Numbered from the stretch's first letter, positions 1 to 9,141 are shown. The stretch is DNA of 64,000 bases from Rathayibacter sp. VKM Ac-2856 (GCF_013205055.1 NZ_JABMLF010000005.1:186001-250000), one strand, 5' to 3'. A program made the numbers and translations. The notes: generated from the letters alone by a model not told the origin.

Positions 1-842
1 CCCGCGGTCTCGGCGTAGATCATCGTGCCGAGGAACTCGGACGAGTGGGCCGGTCCGCCCTGCGTGATCAGCCAGACGTTGTCGAAGAGCTTCAGGGCGG
101 TGATGAAGTTGAGGATCGCCAGCGACACCGTGATGGGTCGCAGACTCGGCAGCACGATCGAGAAGAGGATCCGGAGGTTGCCGGCTCCGTCGATCCGCGC
201 GGCCTCGAGCATCTCGGGGTCGATCTGCGCCATGCCGGCGTAGAAGAGGATGAACCCGAAGCCCACCGATCCCCAGCAGCCGACGGCGACCACGACGAGC
301 AGCGACGTCGTCGACTGGCCGAGCCAGCCCTGGGCCACCGCGCCGAGGCCGATCGCCTCGAGCAGGCGGTTGAAGGTCCCGTCGCTCTGCCACACCTGGA
401 GGTGCGCCGGAGCGAGCGTGGCCGGGGCGACGACGACCGGGATCACGATGATCACCTTGTAGACGTTCGCGAGGAACAGCCGCGAGTGCATCGCTGCGGA
501 GAAGAGCACTCCGCCGATGACCTGCACGAGGAACACGACGACGAAGTAGATCCCCGTGTTCCGCAGCGCCGTCCGGAACGTCGGGTTCGTGAGCGCCTCG
601 ACGTAGTTGCCGAAGCCGACCGGCGTCATCCGCTGCCGTCCGCCGCCCCAGTCGAAGAAGGAGAGGTAGCCGGAGTAGACGATGCTGTAGTAGATCAGGC
701 CGACCGAGAGGATGAAGCCCGGGAGGATCCAGGCGATGCCGCCCGGGACCAGGTGCGAGGGGCGCCGGGCGGACCGCCCGGCTCGCCGGTCCTCGTCCGG
801 CGGGGGCCGCCGGTGGACTCGCGGGGGTGCTGTGACCGTCAT
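1..842 (-). CDS. Carbohydrate ABC transporter permease (MalF/UgpA type), partial
   Basis: Membrane subunit of a sugar uptake ABC transporter; the 3' end runs off the window, leaving about 280 residues. Translation from the ATG at 842 gives an Arg/Pro-rich cytoplasmic N-terminus, a first membrane segment (GGIAWILPGFILSVGLIYY), further hydrophobic segments, and near residue 212 the EAA loop (EAARIDGAGN, then VLPSLRP) that docks on the ATPase. Presence of the EAA loop and the MalF-like N-terminus assign the binding-protein-dependent permease family. It follows the binding-protein gene on the same strand by about 20 bases, so the two are one operon; a second permease probably lies beyond the window edge. 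The ATPase is not in view and may be a shared MsiK-type protein. The sugar cannot be told from sequence. Confidence 0.9.
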   Translation of the reverse strand, partial: MTVTAPPRVHRRPPPDEDRRAGRSARRPSHLVPGGIAWILPGFILSVGLIYYSIVYSGYLSFFDWGGGRQRMTPVGFGNYVEALTNPTFRTALRNTGIYFVVVFLVQVIGGVLFSAAMHSRLFLANVYKVIIVIPVVVAPATLAPAHLQVWQSDGTFNRLLEAIGLGAVAQGWLGQSTTSLLVVVAVGCWGSVGFGFILFYAGMAQIDPEMLEAARIDGAGNLRILFSIVLPSLRPITVSLAILNFITALKLFDNVWLITQGGPAHSSEFLGTMIYAETA

Positions 843-862
843 GGAGGGGTTCCGATCGCGGT

Positions 863-2239
863 TCAGTCGAGACCGATGGAGGTCGCCTCGGAGCCGGCCT
901 GCATCTCGGCGGCGATCTCCTCGACGGACTTGTCGATCGTGGGGTCGAGGATCTGCTGGATCGCCAGCACCACCGCGTCGAGCGTCGTCTCGGAGGTCTG
1001 CCACTGGCGCGATTGGTCGGCGGCGGAGCTCTCCGCGATGAGCGACTCGATCGCCGCCTGCTGCACGGACTGGTCGACCAGCGCGATGCTGGACCAGTCC
1101 GGCGCGACACCCCGCAGCGCGGGGAGGAGGTCGAGGGCGTTCGCGACGTTCTGCTGGCCCGCCTCGGACATGGTCATCCAGCTGACGAAGGTCTTCGCCG
1201 CGCCGATGTTCGGCGAGTCGGCGTTGATCGCGAGGCCGTAGTCCGCCTCGCCGAAGACCGCCGAGCCGTTGCCCTTGCCCGCGACGTCGGGGAACTGCGC
1301 CGGCAGCTGCACGAAGCAGGTGGGGTCGCTCACGCCGGCCGCCTCGCGAGCCGCCTTGCACGACTCGGCGCCGGAGTACTGCGTGTACCAGAAGCCCATC
1401 TGGACCATGGCCGCGTCGCCCTTCATGAACTGCTCGTTCGCGAGGGGGTACTGGGTGCCGTCGAGGGCGTCGGCGGCGATGATGCCGTCGTCCTTCATGT
1501 CCTTGATGATCTGGAGCGTCTCGATGCCCTGCGGGTCGTCCCACTTCGCCTGGCCGGTGGCCGCCTCGATGAAGAAGTCGGGATCGACCGAGTTCGCGAT
1601 CGCGTGGTACATCTCGCTCGGGAAGGTGTCCTCGCCGCCGGCGCCCATCGTGAAGCAGGTCTTGCCGAGGGCGGTGACCTTAGCGCAGGTGTCCACCCAC
1701 GAGTCGTAGTCGGTGGGCACCTCGGCGCCGGCCTGGGTCAGGAGGTCCTGGTTGTACCAGAGGAAGCCGGCCGCCATCCCGCCGAGCGGCAGGGAGACGA
1801 GCCGTCCCTCCGAATCGGTCAGCTGCTCGACGTAGCCGTCGCCGAGCTCGGACTCCCAGCCCGAGCCCAACGCGGCCTCGGCGACGGGAGCGAGGTCGAT
1901 CGCGTACGGGCCCCAGAGGTCGGGCGATCCACCGGCGGGCGAGAGGTCGAACACGTCGGGGCCCTTGCCCGAGTCCAGGGCCGGGGTGATCGTGGTGCGG
2001 AAGTCCACGTTCTCGAAGTTCTTGTAGGTGACCTCGATGTCCGGGTACTCCTCGTTGAACGCGGCGATGTACCGCTCGGCGACAGGGGTGTCGGGCGTCC
2101 AGCCCCACCAGGTGACCTCCCCCGAGTCGCTCGCCTCGACCGAGGCGTCACCCTCGGATCCGGCTCCGCTGCACCCGGCCAGAACCAGTGCTGCTGCCGC
2201 GGCGAGTCCGACTGCTGCCGGGAACCTGAACTTCGTCAT
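863..2239 (-). CDS. Sugar ABC transporter substrate-binding lipoprotein
   Basis: Extracellular solute-binding protein (family 1, MalE-like) of 458 residues that captures a carbohydrate for the permease downstream. The start at 2239 was chosen over an upstream in-frame ATG (2284) because it gives a clean signal peptide (MTKFRFPAAV, hydrophobic stretch) ending in a lipobox LAGC with the lipidated Cys at residue 23, and has a GGAAC-type ribosome site just ahead. The mature part begins with a low-complexity Gly/Ser/Glu linker, then VTWWGWTPDTP, typical of the family's first strand, and later MAAGFLWYNQDLL. Length is normal for the family (400-460). First gene of the operon, preceded by the AT-rich region 2341-2402. 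Confidence 0.93.
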   Translation of the reverse strand: MTKFRFPAAVGLAAAAALVLAGCSGAGSEGDASVEASDSGEVTWWGWTPDTPVAERYIAAFNEEYPDIEVTYKNFENVDFRTTITPALDSGKGPDVFDLSPAGGSPDLWGPYAIDLAPVAEAALGSGWESELGDGYVEQLTDSEGRLVSLPLGGMAAGFLWYNQDLLTQAGAEVPTDYDSWVDTCAKVTALGKTCFTMGAGGEDTFPSEMYHAIANSVDPDFFIEAATGQAKWDDPQGIETLQIIKDMKDDGIIAADALDGTQYPLANEQFMKGDAAMVQMGFWYTQYSGAESCKAAREAAGVSDPTCFVQLPAQFPDVAGKGNGSAVFGEADYGLAINADSPNIGAAKTFVSWMTMSEAGQQNVANALDLLPALRGVAPDWSSIALVDQSVQQAAIESLIAESSAADQSRQWQTSETTLDAVVLAIQQILDPTIDKSVEEIAAEMQAGSEATSIGLD

Positions 2240-2588
2240 CGCTGTTCCTTCTCTCACATCATTGTGGCGTCGTGGATCCGGCACCGGCCCGCGGCGGCGG
2301 GACGACCGCCGATCGCGCAGGGCTCCTGCCGTTCGATGGGGGCGACATTACGCGGGCGCCGCGGCTCGCGCCACAACTTTCCGAACTTTCTTTATTAAGT
2401 TCTCCCGATGGATGTGCGCGCTCTCTCCGAGCCTCGCCGCTGACGAGGCGGTCGCGCTCGGGTCGCCCGCGCCGTCAAGCCTCCCTGGCGGAGATTGACA
2501 GCATCGCGGCGCGCGCGCATCGTGGACGGACGATCACACACGATCGACCATCGGCTCGGGGGCGCCGCGACGCGCTTCAGGAGTCCGG
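2240..2588. other. Divergent intergenic control region
   Basis: This 349-base stretch separates the sugar importer operon (leftward) from the small gene at 2589 (rightward). Its middle, about 2374-2402, is strikingly AT-rich for this genome and holds two direct copies of AACTTTC and an inverted repeat. A TAATGT hexamer on the minus strand at 2344-2349 is a possible -10 for the importer operon, but no well-spaced -35 was found. The part nearest 2589 shows only a ribosome site (AGGAG, 2579-2583). No further gene is seen. Confidence 0.6.
2383..2402. promoter_or_regulatory. Candidate operator of the sugar importer operon
   Basis: Inverted repeat GAACTT-8 nt-AAGTTC (2383-2388 and 2397-2402) in the AT-rich island, with another AACTTTC copy at 2375-2381. 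It lies about 145 bases upstream of the binding-protein start, a plausible place for a sugar-responsive repressor or activator. No regulator gene is adjacent, so the cognate protein is unknown. Confidence 0.4.
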
Positions 2589-3233
2589 ATGCACGAGCAC
2601 GCTGAAGGCGCCCCGGAGGGCATCGACCCGGAGCGGTCCGCGACCGCGCAGCACGAGCTCCGGCCGGCGGACACCCTCTTCACCCGGCTGCAGCGGCAGA
2701 GCGCGCTGCTCGCCGCCGCGGAGGCGCTGAGCGGGTCACCGGAGGAGGCCGTCCGGCGCTGGGGTCGGCTGGTGCACGACTACGCGCTGACCTCCGACCG
2801 GGTGGTGTCGGTGCACGGCGACGCCGAGGAGGCGGTCCTCGGCTGGCTGAAGCCGCGCGGGGTCGTCGCGCTGCTGGTCACCGAGGAGTGCTCCGACGAC
2901 CACGCGGTCGAGCACCTGGTCGCGGCGCTCGCGGCGATGAACGCGGTGACGCTGACGGTGGACGCCGACCGCGCCGAGCGCCTCGCACCGCTCGTGCGCG
3001 CCCTCGTGCGGATGCTCCCGGGCGGGTTCGCCGAGCTCCCCCTGGACACCCACGCGCACTACCCGGAGGGGGCGACGGCGGCGGTCGTCACTCCGGAGAA
3101 CCTCTATCGGGCCTGGACGCCGCCCGAGACGCTCGAGGAGCCCGCGACCGGCCCCGCGCGCGACGACGACGAGCGCCTCGCGCTGCTGACCCTGTACGGC
3201 CGCGTGCGACAGCTCGACGTCCGGCCGGAGTAG
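2589..3233 (+). CDS. Hypothetical protein with ALDH-like segment
   Basis: Protein of 214 residues with a good ribosome site (AGGAG, 6 bases ahead of the ATG). I do not recognise a named family for the whole protein. Residues 90-150 read like the nucleotide-binding stretch of aldehyde dehydrogenases or PutA: GVVALLVTEE, then LVAALAAMNAVTL, then LVRALVRMLPGGF, the same order as GVVAVISPWNFP...ALAAGNAVVLKP...LPPGV in that family. The catalytic Cys and Glu regions are absent, so no dehydrogenase activity is expected. The N-terminal 80 residues are helical and charged. No signal peptide or membrane segment. It stands alone, ending 85 bases before the 3' end of the convergent tmRNA gene. It could be a decayed PutA/ALDH derivative or an unrelated small alpha/beta protein. 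Confidence 0.6.
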   Translation: MHEHAEGAPEGIDPERSATAQHELRPADTLFTRLQRQSALLAAAEALSGSPEEAVRRWGRLVHDYALTSDRVVSVHGDAEEAVLGWLKPRGVVALLVTEECSDDHAVEHLVAALAAMNAVTLTVDADRAERLAPLVRALVRMLPGGFAELPLDTHAHYPEGATAAVVTPENLYRAWTPPETLEEPATGPARDDDERLALLTLYGRVRQLDVRPE

Positions 3234-3318
3234 CGGCGGCAGCACAGGAGCGCGGACCACGAGCAGGCCGGACACCGGCGGCTCGGAGCAGCAGCTCCAC
3301 GTGTGCGACGACGACCGG

Positions 3319-3691
3319 TGGTGGAGATGGGGGGAATCGAACCCCCGTCCATCGCTGTGATTCTGCGCCTTCTACGGGTGTAGCCAGTGAGAGCGTTCTG
3401 CTCGGCCCCGACCGTTACCACTGGCGCATCGGTCGACAGGCCCAGCCCGAGTTCGAGTCCCGCGTCGCCCTCAGGCGTAACGACGCAGCAAGTCCTCTAG
3501 ATGACGCCAGGATCCGGGGCGAGGACGCACCCACGGGCTGACGGACTATCTACTCTGGCTTAGGCAGCGAGAGCGAAGTCGGTGCGCTTCTGTTCGGCAC
3601 CTGTGTTTTTCAGAGATCGTTAACGAGATAACCCTGAATCCTCGACCCGCTTCTCGCAGTTTCGCAGGCAATGTCGAAACCGATCATCCCC
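3319..3691 (-). ncRNA. ssrA: Transfer-messenger RNA (tmRNA)
   Basis: tmRNA rescues ribosomes stalled on broken mRNA and tags the product for proteolysis. On the minus strand the 5' end reads GGGGATGATCGGTTTCGACA (from 3691) and the 3' end has the T-arm GGTTCGATTCC and an encoded CCA (3321-3319), together forming the tRNA-like domain. The reading frame in the middle ends ...QKRTDFALAA then TAA (near 3560), the usual actinobacterial-type degradation tag with its ALAA end. The exact resume codon (AAA or AAC) is uncertain. smpB lies upstream on the same strand with one MFS gene between them. Confidence 0.96.
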
Positions 3692-3763
3692 GCGAGCACT
3701 CGCCGGCCGATGGCCGGTGGGAGTGGGTCGTCGTCGCACACTGTGGAGTTACGAGAGAAGAGT

Positions 3764-5245
3764 CTACCTCGTCGAGCGGGCCGTGACCCGTCGACGGCGC
3801 AGATCGAGCAGTCCGAGCACCAGCGCCAGCGCGATCAGCCCGAGCGTGACGAAGTAGCCGTTGCGGAAGGCGTCGTGGTAGCGGTCGAGCCCCTCGGCCA
3901 TGCCCTCCTCGCTGGCGAGCGTGGCGAAGAAGATCGCCGAGGCGCAGGCCGTGCCGACCGCGGTGCCGACGCGCTGCCCGAGCTGTCCGACCGAGCCGGC
4001 GACACCGCCCTGCTCCGGCGAGATCTCGGCGAGCGTGAGCGTCTGGTTGGGCGAGACGACGAAGCCGCCGCCCGCTCCCGCGACGAGCATCGCGGCGCCC
4101 ATCCCGTAGGCGGCCGTCTCGGCCGGCAGCAGCTCGGCCGCGAGCAGCACGAGGGTGAAGCCGATCACGACGAGCACGATGCCCACGACGACGAGCGCGC
4201 GGCCGTAGCGCTGGACCAGCTTGCCGCCGTACCAGGCGGTGACCGCGGAGCTCAGTGCGAACGGGATGCTGACCATCCCCGCGAAGACCGGGGCGAGGCC
4301 GAGGCCCTGCTGGAGGAAGAGCGTCGTCAGCAGGAAGGTCGCCGGGATCGCCGCGAAGTACGACGTCGCGACGAGGATGCCGTTGCGGTACGAGCTGGTG
4401 CGGAAGATCCGGAAGTCGATGACCGGCGTCCGGTCCTTCGCGGCGTAGTGCGCCTCCCACTTCACGAAGGCGAAGGCCGCCACTGCCGCGAGCAGCAGCC
4501 AGAACCACCGGAACGGCGAGTCCGTCGAGGCACCGGTGGTGAGCAGGAACGGCAGCATGAAGGCGAAGATCGTGACGCCGAGCAGGAGGAGCCCGACCGG
4601 GTCGAGCGAGGTGTCGCCCTGCGGTGTCCGCTGCACCTTCGGCAAGAGCTTCCAGGCGAAGACGAGCGCGGCGATGCCGAGCGGGATGTTCATCCAGAAC
4701 AGCAGGCGCCAGCCGTCCTGCTCGCCGCCGATCGCGATGAGCAGACCGCCGAGGGTCGGCCCGAACGCCGTGGAGAGGCCGATGACGGCGCCGAAGACGC
4801 CGAACGCGCGCGCCCGGGCCGCACCGGTGAACAGCTGCTGCACCAGGCCGAGCACCTGCGGCATCTGGATGCCCGCCGCGATGCCCTGCACGAATCGGGC
4901 GACCACGAGCAGCTCGATGGTCGGCGCGACCGCGCAGAGCAGGCTCGCGAGAGTGAAGGCGGTGAGCCCGACGAGGAAGAGCAGCCGCCGCGACTTGATG
5001 TCGCCGAGTCGGCCCGAGGGCACCAGCGAGAGGCCGAAGGCGAGCGCGTAGCCGGCGACGATGAGCTGCAGCTGGCTCGGGTCGGCCGAGAGCGACTTCT
5101 CGATCGACGGCAGCCCGACGTTGACCTTGGAGAGGTCGAGGATCGTGAAGGCGGCGACGGAGACCGCGACGGCGAAGGCCCGCCAGCGCGTCTTCTCCTC
5201 GGCGGCGGAGAGCGGCGCGTCGGAGGCGCTGTCGGGAGAGGTCAC
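3764..5245 (-). CDS. MFS drug efflux transporter, DHA2 (14-TM) family
   Basis: Proton-driven membrane exporter of 493 residues. The first membrane segment carries FTILDLSKVNVGLPSI, in the place of the D-x-x-(I/V)-x-N-x-A-L-P motif of the EmrB/QacA group; loop 2-3 has SGRLGDIKSRR (MFS motif A); helix 5 has FGAVIGLSTAFGPTLGG (antiporter motif C, G-x8-G-x3-G-P-x2-G-G). About 14 hydrophobic segments fit DHA2. Start is the GTG at 5245 with a weak GGGGAC ahead. It sits between smpB and ssrA on the same strand, a position that is often empty in related genomes, so it is likely an insertion into the ftsEX-smpB-ssrA order. Substrate unknown. Confidence 0.92.
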   Translation of the reverse strand: MTSPDSASDAPLSAAEEKTRWRAFAVAVSVAAFTILDLSKVNVGLPSIEKSLSADPSQLQLIVAGYALAFGLSLVPSGRLGDIKSRRLLFLVGLTAFTLASLLCAVAPTIELLVVARFVQGIAAGIQMPQVLGLVQQLFTGAARARAFGVFGAVIGLSTAFGPTLGGLLIAIGGEQDGWRLLFWMNIPLGIAALVFAWKLLPKVQRTPQGDTSLDPVGLLLLGVTIFAFMLPFLLTTGASTDSPFRWFWLLLAAVAAFAFVKWEAHYAAKDRTPVIDFRIFRTSSYRNGILVATSYFAAIPATFLLTTLFLQQGLGLAPVFAGMVSIPFALSSAVTAWYGGKLVQRYGRALVVVGIVLVVIGFTLVLLAAELLPAETAAYGMGAAMLVAGAGGGFVVSPNQTLTLAEISPEQGGVAGSVGQLGQRVGTAVGTACASAIFFATLASEEGMAEGLDRYHDAFRNGYFVTLGLIALALVLGLLDLRRRRVTARSTR

Positions 5246-5344
5246 GTCCCCAGTCTCTCAGGATCCGCGAGCCGCTCCCCCGGGCTTGCGCGAGGGCGGC
5301 GCCGGTCGACGGGCCGGCGTCGCCCGGAGCGACTCGGAGCCGGC

Positions 5345-5821
5345 CTACTCGCCGAGGCGGCGGCGGGTCGACATGGCGCGGTCGGCCTCGCGGCGGTCCT
5401 GGCGCTCGCGGAGCACCTGGCGCTTGTCGTAGTCCTTCTTGCCCTTCGCGACCGCGAGCTCGACCTTGGCCTTGCCGTCGCTGAAGTAGAGCGAGAGCGG
5501 GATCAGCGTGTACCCGCCCTCCTTCACCTTGTTGTGGATCTTGAGGATCTGCGCCTTGTGCAGCAGCAGCTTGCGCTTGCGTCGAGGCGGGTGGTTCGTC
5601 CAGGTGCCCTGGGCCCACTCGTTGATGTGCACGGCATCGAGCCACGCCTCGCCGCCGTCGACGAAGGCGTAGCCGTCCACGAGGGACGCGCGGCCGGCGC
5701 GCAGCGACTTGACCTCGGTGCCCGAGAGCACGAGTCCCGCCTCATAGGTGTCCTCGATGAGGTAGTCGTGGCGCGCCTTGCGGTTGGTCGCGACGACCTT
5801 CTGTCCCTGTTCCCTGGGCAC
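5345..5821 (-). CDS. smpB: SsrA-binding protein SmpB
   Basis: Small basic protein (158 residues) that binds tmRNA and brings it to stalled ribosomes. The sequence matches SmpB throughout: [35 protein letters not shown], a basic stretch [13 protein letters not shown], and the C-terminal tail KGKKDYDKR that enters the decoding centre. The GTG at 5821 was chosen because it follows a strong GGAGGAG and begins at the conserved N-terminus; an upstream ATG at 5902 would add 27 unlikely residues. Downstream of ftsX with a 121-base gap and functionally paired with ssrA at 3319. Confidence 0.97.
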   Translation of the reverse strand: MPREQGQKVVATNRKARHDYLIEDTYEAGLVLSGTEVKSLRAGRASLVDGYAFVDGGEAWLDAVHINEWAQGTWTNHPPRRKRKLLLHKAQILKIHNKVKEGGYTLIPLSLYFSDGKAKVELAVAKGKKDYDKRQVLRERQDRREADRAMSTRRRLGE

Positions 5822-5942
5822 GGCGGCTCCTCCAGTCCGAGAGCGATGACGAGACGCCCCGATCGGGGCAGCCCACCAGTATACGGCCGCGCGAGGCCCC
5901 ATCCGCCGGGCCGCCCGATCCGCAGCAGGCCCGCCGGTCGGT

Positions 5943-6857
5943 CTAGACCCGCAGGTACCGAGCGATCGCCACGTTCGCCGAGACGGCGGCCAGCACGATG
6001 CCGACCAGGATGAGGATCGGCACGACGATGAGCGCGTCGTCCACGCCGACGAAGGACGTCAGCGGGATCCGGTACGCCAGGAAGCCCTGCACGAAGAAGA
6101 CCACGATCGCCACGACCGCGACCCCCGCGAGGATCGAGCCGAGCAGCGCCGCGAACACGCCCTCGAGGATGAACGGGGTCTGGATGAACCGGTTGGAGGC
6201 GCCGACGAGCCGCATGATGCCCAGCTCCCGTCTCCTCGAGAACGCCGACAATCGGATCGTCGTGGCGATCAGCAGCACCGCCGCCACGAGCATCAGCACC
6301 GCGATGCCGATGGCCGTGTAGCTGGCCGCGTTCAGGATCGAGAAGATCTGGTCGAGGTACTGCTTCTGGTCCGTGACGCTCTCGACCCCGGAGACGCTCG
6401 ACAGGCTCTCCACCAGCACGTCCGACTGGGTCGGGTCCTTCAGGTTGATCCAGAAGGTCTGGTTGAGCAGGTCGGGCGTGACGTACTCGGCGACCGGGTT
6501 CCCGGCGAACTGCTCCTGGAAGTTGGCGTAGGCCTGGTCGTGGTCCTCGAAGTAGGAGCGGTCGATGTACGGCGCGAGCGTGGCGCCCTCGAGCTGCGAC
6601 TCGACGGTGTCGATCTGCTCCTGGGTCGCGTCGGATCCGCTGCAGTTCGAGCCGCCGGAGGTGGCGGTGCACATGTACACCGCGACCTGGGCCTTGTCGT
6701 ACCAGAAGTTCTTCATCTGGCCGATCTGCATCTGCAGCAGGATCGCGGTGCCGACGAAGGTGAGCGAGATGAAGGTCACCAGGATCACCGAGACGACCAT
6801 GGAGACGTTGCGTCGGAGGCCGCTCGAGACCTCCGACCAGATGAGTGCGAATCTCAC
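5943..6857 (-). CDS. ftsX: Cell division protein FtsX
   Basis: Membrane partner (304 residues) of FtsE; the complex sits at the septum and activates peptidoglycan hydrolases such as RipC through its extracellular loop. One membrane segment near residues 20-42, an extracellular domain of about 130 residues, then three segments at the C-terminus with the conserved stretch [15 protein letters not shown]. The extracellular domain has a Cys pair ([12 protein letters not shown]) that could form a disulfide. GTG start overlaps the ftsE stop by four bases (GTGA), so translation is probably coupled. Confidence 0.96.
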   Translation of the reverse strand: MRFALIWSEVSSGLRRNVSMVVSVILVTFISLTFVGTAILLQMQIGQMKNFWYDKAQVAVYMCTATSGGSNCSGSDATQEQIDTVESQLEGATLAPYIDRSYFEDHDQAYANFQEQFAGNPVAEYVTPDLLNQTFWINLKDPTQSDVLVESLSSVSGVESVTDQKQYLDQIFSILNAASYTAIGIAVLMLVAAVLLIATTIRLSAFSRRRELGIMRLVGASNRFIQTPFILEGVFAALLGSILAGVAVVAIVVFFVQGFLAYRIPLTSFVGVDDALIVVPILILVGIVLAAVSANVAIARYLRV

Positions 6858-8050
6858 TTGACGGGTCCTACATCCTGCTGGTCGTCCCCGGACTCGTCGC
6901 CCTCGCCCTTGTGGGCGCGCAGCCCCAGACGGGCCGCGAGCGACTCCTCGGGGAGGGCCCCGGTGTCGGCGGGGAGGTAGATCGGGCCGGTCTGGCTCTG
7001 CAGCTCGACCACGCGGGGCGAGGCAGGGGTCTCCGACGGCGCCGGGGGCGGCGGCGGGACGACCGGGTTCGAGCGCGTCGCGGGGCGGGCCGGAGCGACG
7101 TGCGTCTCCGGGGCCGCGGCCGAGCGGCGGCCCTCGGGGAGCCGGGGCTGCGGCGCGGTCTGCGGGCGCGCGAAGGCGGCGCCGTGCTCGGGCTGCTCCG
7201 GCGCCGCAGCGGCGGGAGCCGGCTCGCGGCGCAGGTCGACCTCGGGGACCTCGGCCGGGGCCAGGGCGCTCTCGGTGAGGACGGGGACCGCGATCGAGGC
7301 GGTCGCGGTCGGGTGGTCGTCGGCCGCGACCACGACGACGCCGTCGTGCACGACCGTGATGCTCTCGGTCTGGCCGTAGCCGCCCTGGCTCTCGTCGCGG
7401 ACGATGCTGCCGGCCGAGAGCTCGATGACGCGCCGCTTCATCTGGTCGACGATGCCGGCCTCGTGGGTGGCCATGATGACGGTCGTGCCGCCCGCGTTGA
7501 TCCGCTCGAGGAGCGCCATGATGCCGGCGCTGGTGGTCGGGTCGAGGTTTCCGGTCGGCTCGTCGGCGAGGAGCACCGCGGGCTTGTTCACGACGGCGCG
7601 GGCGATGGCCACGCGCTGCTGCTCGCCACCGGAGAGCTCGTGCGGCAGGCGCGCGGCCTTGCCGGCGAGGCCCACCATCTTGAGCGTGTCCGGGACCGCC
7701 TCCTGGATGTAGCCCTTCGACTTGCCGATCACCTGGAGGCTGAAGGCGACGTTGTCGAAGACGGACTTGTTCGGCAGGAGCCGGAAGTCCTGGAACACCA
7801 CGCCCATGTTGCGGCGGAAGTAGGGGACCTTGCGGCTCGAGATCTTGCCCAGGTTCTGCCCGAGCACGTGGATCGAGCCGGAGGAGGGCCGCTCCTCCTT
7901 GAGGATCAGGCGGAGGCAGCTGGACTTGCCGGACCCGGAGGCGCCGACGAGGAAGACGAACTCGCCCCGGAGGATCTCGAGATCGATGGCGTTCAGGGCG
8001 GGTCTCGTGCCACCCCGATACTGCTTGGAGACGTTGTCGAAGCGAATCAT
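6854..8050 (-). CDS. ftsE: Cell division ATP-binding protein FtsE with long C-terminal extension
   Basis: ABC ATPase that powers FtsX-dependent control of cell wall hydrolases during division. Walker [10 protein letters not shown] (36-44), Q-loop VVFQDFRLL, signature LSGGEQQR (139-146), Walker B VLLADEP (159-165) and H-loop MATHE are all intact. Usual FtsE proteins are about 220-230 residues; this one has 398. The extra part of about 170 residues is low in complexity, rich in Pro, Ala, Glu and Arg, with a PPPPPAP run, and has no recognised domain. It may be a disordered cytoplasmic tail for binding division proteins. Translationally coupled to ftsX. Confidence 0.95.
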   Translation of the reverse strand: MIRFDNVSKQYRGGTRPALNAIDLEILRGEFVFLVGASGSGKSSCLRLILKEERPSSGSIHVLGQNLGKISSRKVPYFRRNMGVVFQDFRLLPNKSVFDNVAFSLQVIGKSKGYIQEAVPDTLKMVGLAGKAARLPHELSGGEQQRVAIARAVVNKPAVLLADEPTGNLDPTTSAGIMALLERINAGGTTVIMATHEAGIVDQMKRRVIELSAGSIVRDESQGGYGQTESITVVHDGVVVVAADDHPTATASIAVPVLTESALAPAEVPEVDLRREPAPAAAAPEQPEHGAAFARPQTAPQPRLPEGRRSAAAPETHVAPARPATRSNPVVPPPPPAPSETPASPRVVELQSQTGPIYLPADTGALPEESLAARLGLRAHKGEGDESGDDQQDVGPVK

Positions 8051-8146
8051 GTCGGTACGAGGGTAAGCGACGATCCCGGAGTCCGGACCGTCAGGCTCCT
8101 CCCGGCGCGTCGAGCGGCCCCTCCCCCGGCACCGCGACGGCTCCGG

Positions 8147-8665
8147 TCAGGCGCTCCGCGACTCCCCCGGCCGCCGCACCAGGGCGACGACGAAGGCCCC
8201 GGCGGAGACGCCCGCGCACCCGAGGAGAGCGACCGCGAGAGCCGACGAGGCCCTCTGCGCCCCGGGAGCCGGCATCGACGTCTCCGGCTCCGTCCCCGCG
8301 CCCACCAGCGACAGCCCGAAGAGGAGGCAGACGGCCGCCGCCGCGGCCGTCGTCGCGATCGCGGGGGCGACGCCGCCCCCGCGAGCGCGTCCCCAGGCGA
8401 GCCCGAGGAGCACGGCGACCCCGAGCAGGAGCACCCCGGCGAGGCCGAGCGCCACCGCGAAGCCGAGCCCCCACCCCTCGTAGGGCTGCGCGTCGAGCGC
8501 ACCGGTCGTGTTCCCGATGACGCACGCGACGACGAAGGCGCCCGCCGCGGCCACGAGTGCAGCGGACCCGAGAAGGAGGAGCTCCCTCGGGCGCACGGTC
8601 GACGACGTGCGCGAGGGCTCCCCGCCGGTCCGCCGCGTGGTGGACCGGCGGGGAGGGGTGCTCAC
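8147..8665 (-). CDS. Small four-helix membrane protein, unknown function
   Basis: Hypothetical inner-membrane protein of about 172 residues from a GTG at 8665. After a basic N-terminus (TPPRRSTTRRTGG) there are four hydrophobic segments: LLLLGSAALVAAAGAFVVAC, a long one around LGLAGVLLLGVAVLLGLAWG, AAVCLLFGLSLVG, and VALLGCAGVSAGAFVVALV. The start is uncertain because no clear ribosome site is visible and the frame stays open further upstream. It lies 32 bases after the small secreted protein at 8698 and may be cotranscribed with it. No family recognised. Confidence 0.6.
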   Translation of the reverse strand: MSTPPRRSTTRRTGGEPSRTSSTVRPRELLLLGSAALVAAAGAFVVACVIGNTTGALDAQPYEGWGLGFAVALGLAGVLLLGVAVLLGLAWGRARGGGVAPAIATTAAAAAVCLLFGLSLVGAGTEPETSMPAPGAQRASSALAVALLGCAGVSAGAFVVALVRRPGESRSA

Positions 8666-8697
8666 CAGCGGAGGTCGGCCGAACCGTCGTGAACCGT

Positions 8698-8997
8698 TCA
8701 GAACGGGGCGGGGAGCGCGGCGGCGTCGATCAGCGCGGCGACGTCCGTGGAGGCGCCGCCGGCCACGACGGAGCCGGCGGGATCGGAGGGCAGCTCGACG
8801 TCGCCCTCGACGGCGAGGGACGACCACTCGCCCTCGAGGACCAGTCCGACGTCCTCCGCGAGGACGTCGGAGAGGGACGACTCGGAGGACGGCGCGAGGC
8901 CGGGGACCTGCTCGTCCGCGGACGCCGGGGTGCCGGCTGCGAGGGCGAGCACGACGCCCGCCGCGGAGGCGGTGAGCAGCAGAGGGGTCTTCGACAT
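8698..8997 (-). CDS. Small secreted protein, unknown function
   Basis: Protein of 99 residues with a clear Sec signal peptide (MSKTPLLLTASAAGVVLALA, cleavage after the TPASA sequence near residue 27) and an acidic mature part of about 70 residues (ESSLSDVLAEDVGLVLEGEW). A good ribosome site (AAAGGTGGAACC) precedes the ATG. No cysteines in the mature part and no cell-wall anchor. Function not recognised; the neighbouring membrane protein at 8147 may belong with it. Confidence 0.65.
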   Translation of the reverse strand: MSKTPLLLTASAAGVVLALAAGTPASADEQVPGLAPSSESSLSDVLAEDVGLVLEGEWSSLAVEGDVELPSDPAGSVVAGGASTDVAALIDAAALPAPF

Positions 8998-9141
8998 GGT
9001 TCCACCTTTCGTGAGGGAGTCTCGGATCGAGACCCTGCCACGGTAGAACGCGACCGGCTCACATCGCTCTCGTGCGCGGAACGTGGCACGGACCGCCCGC
9101 TGCGCTGCGGCCCGGCTCGGCGCCCGAGCGGTCGCCGCCGG

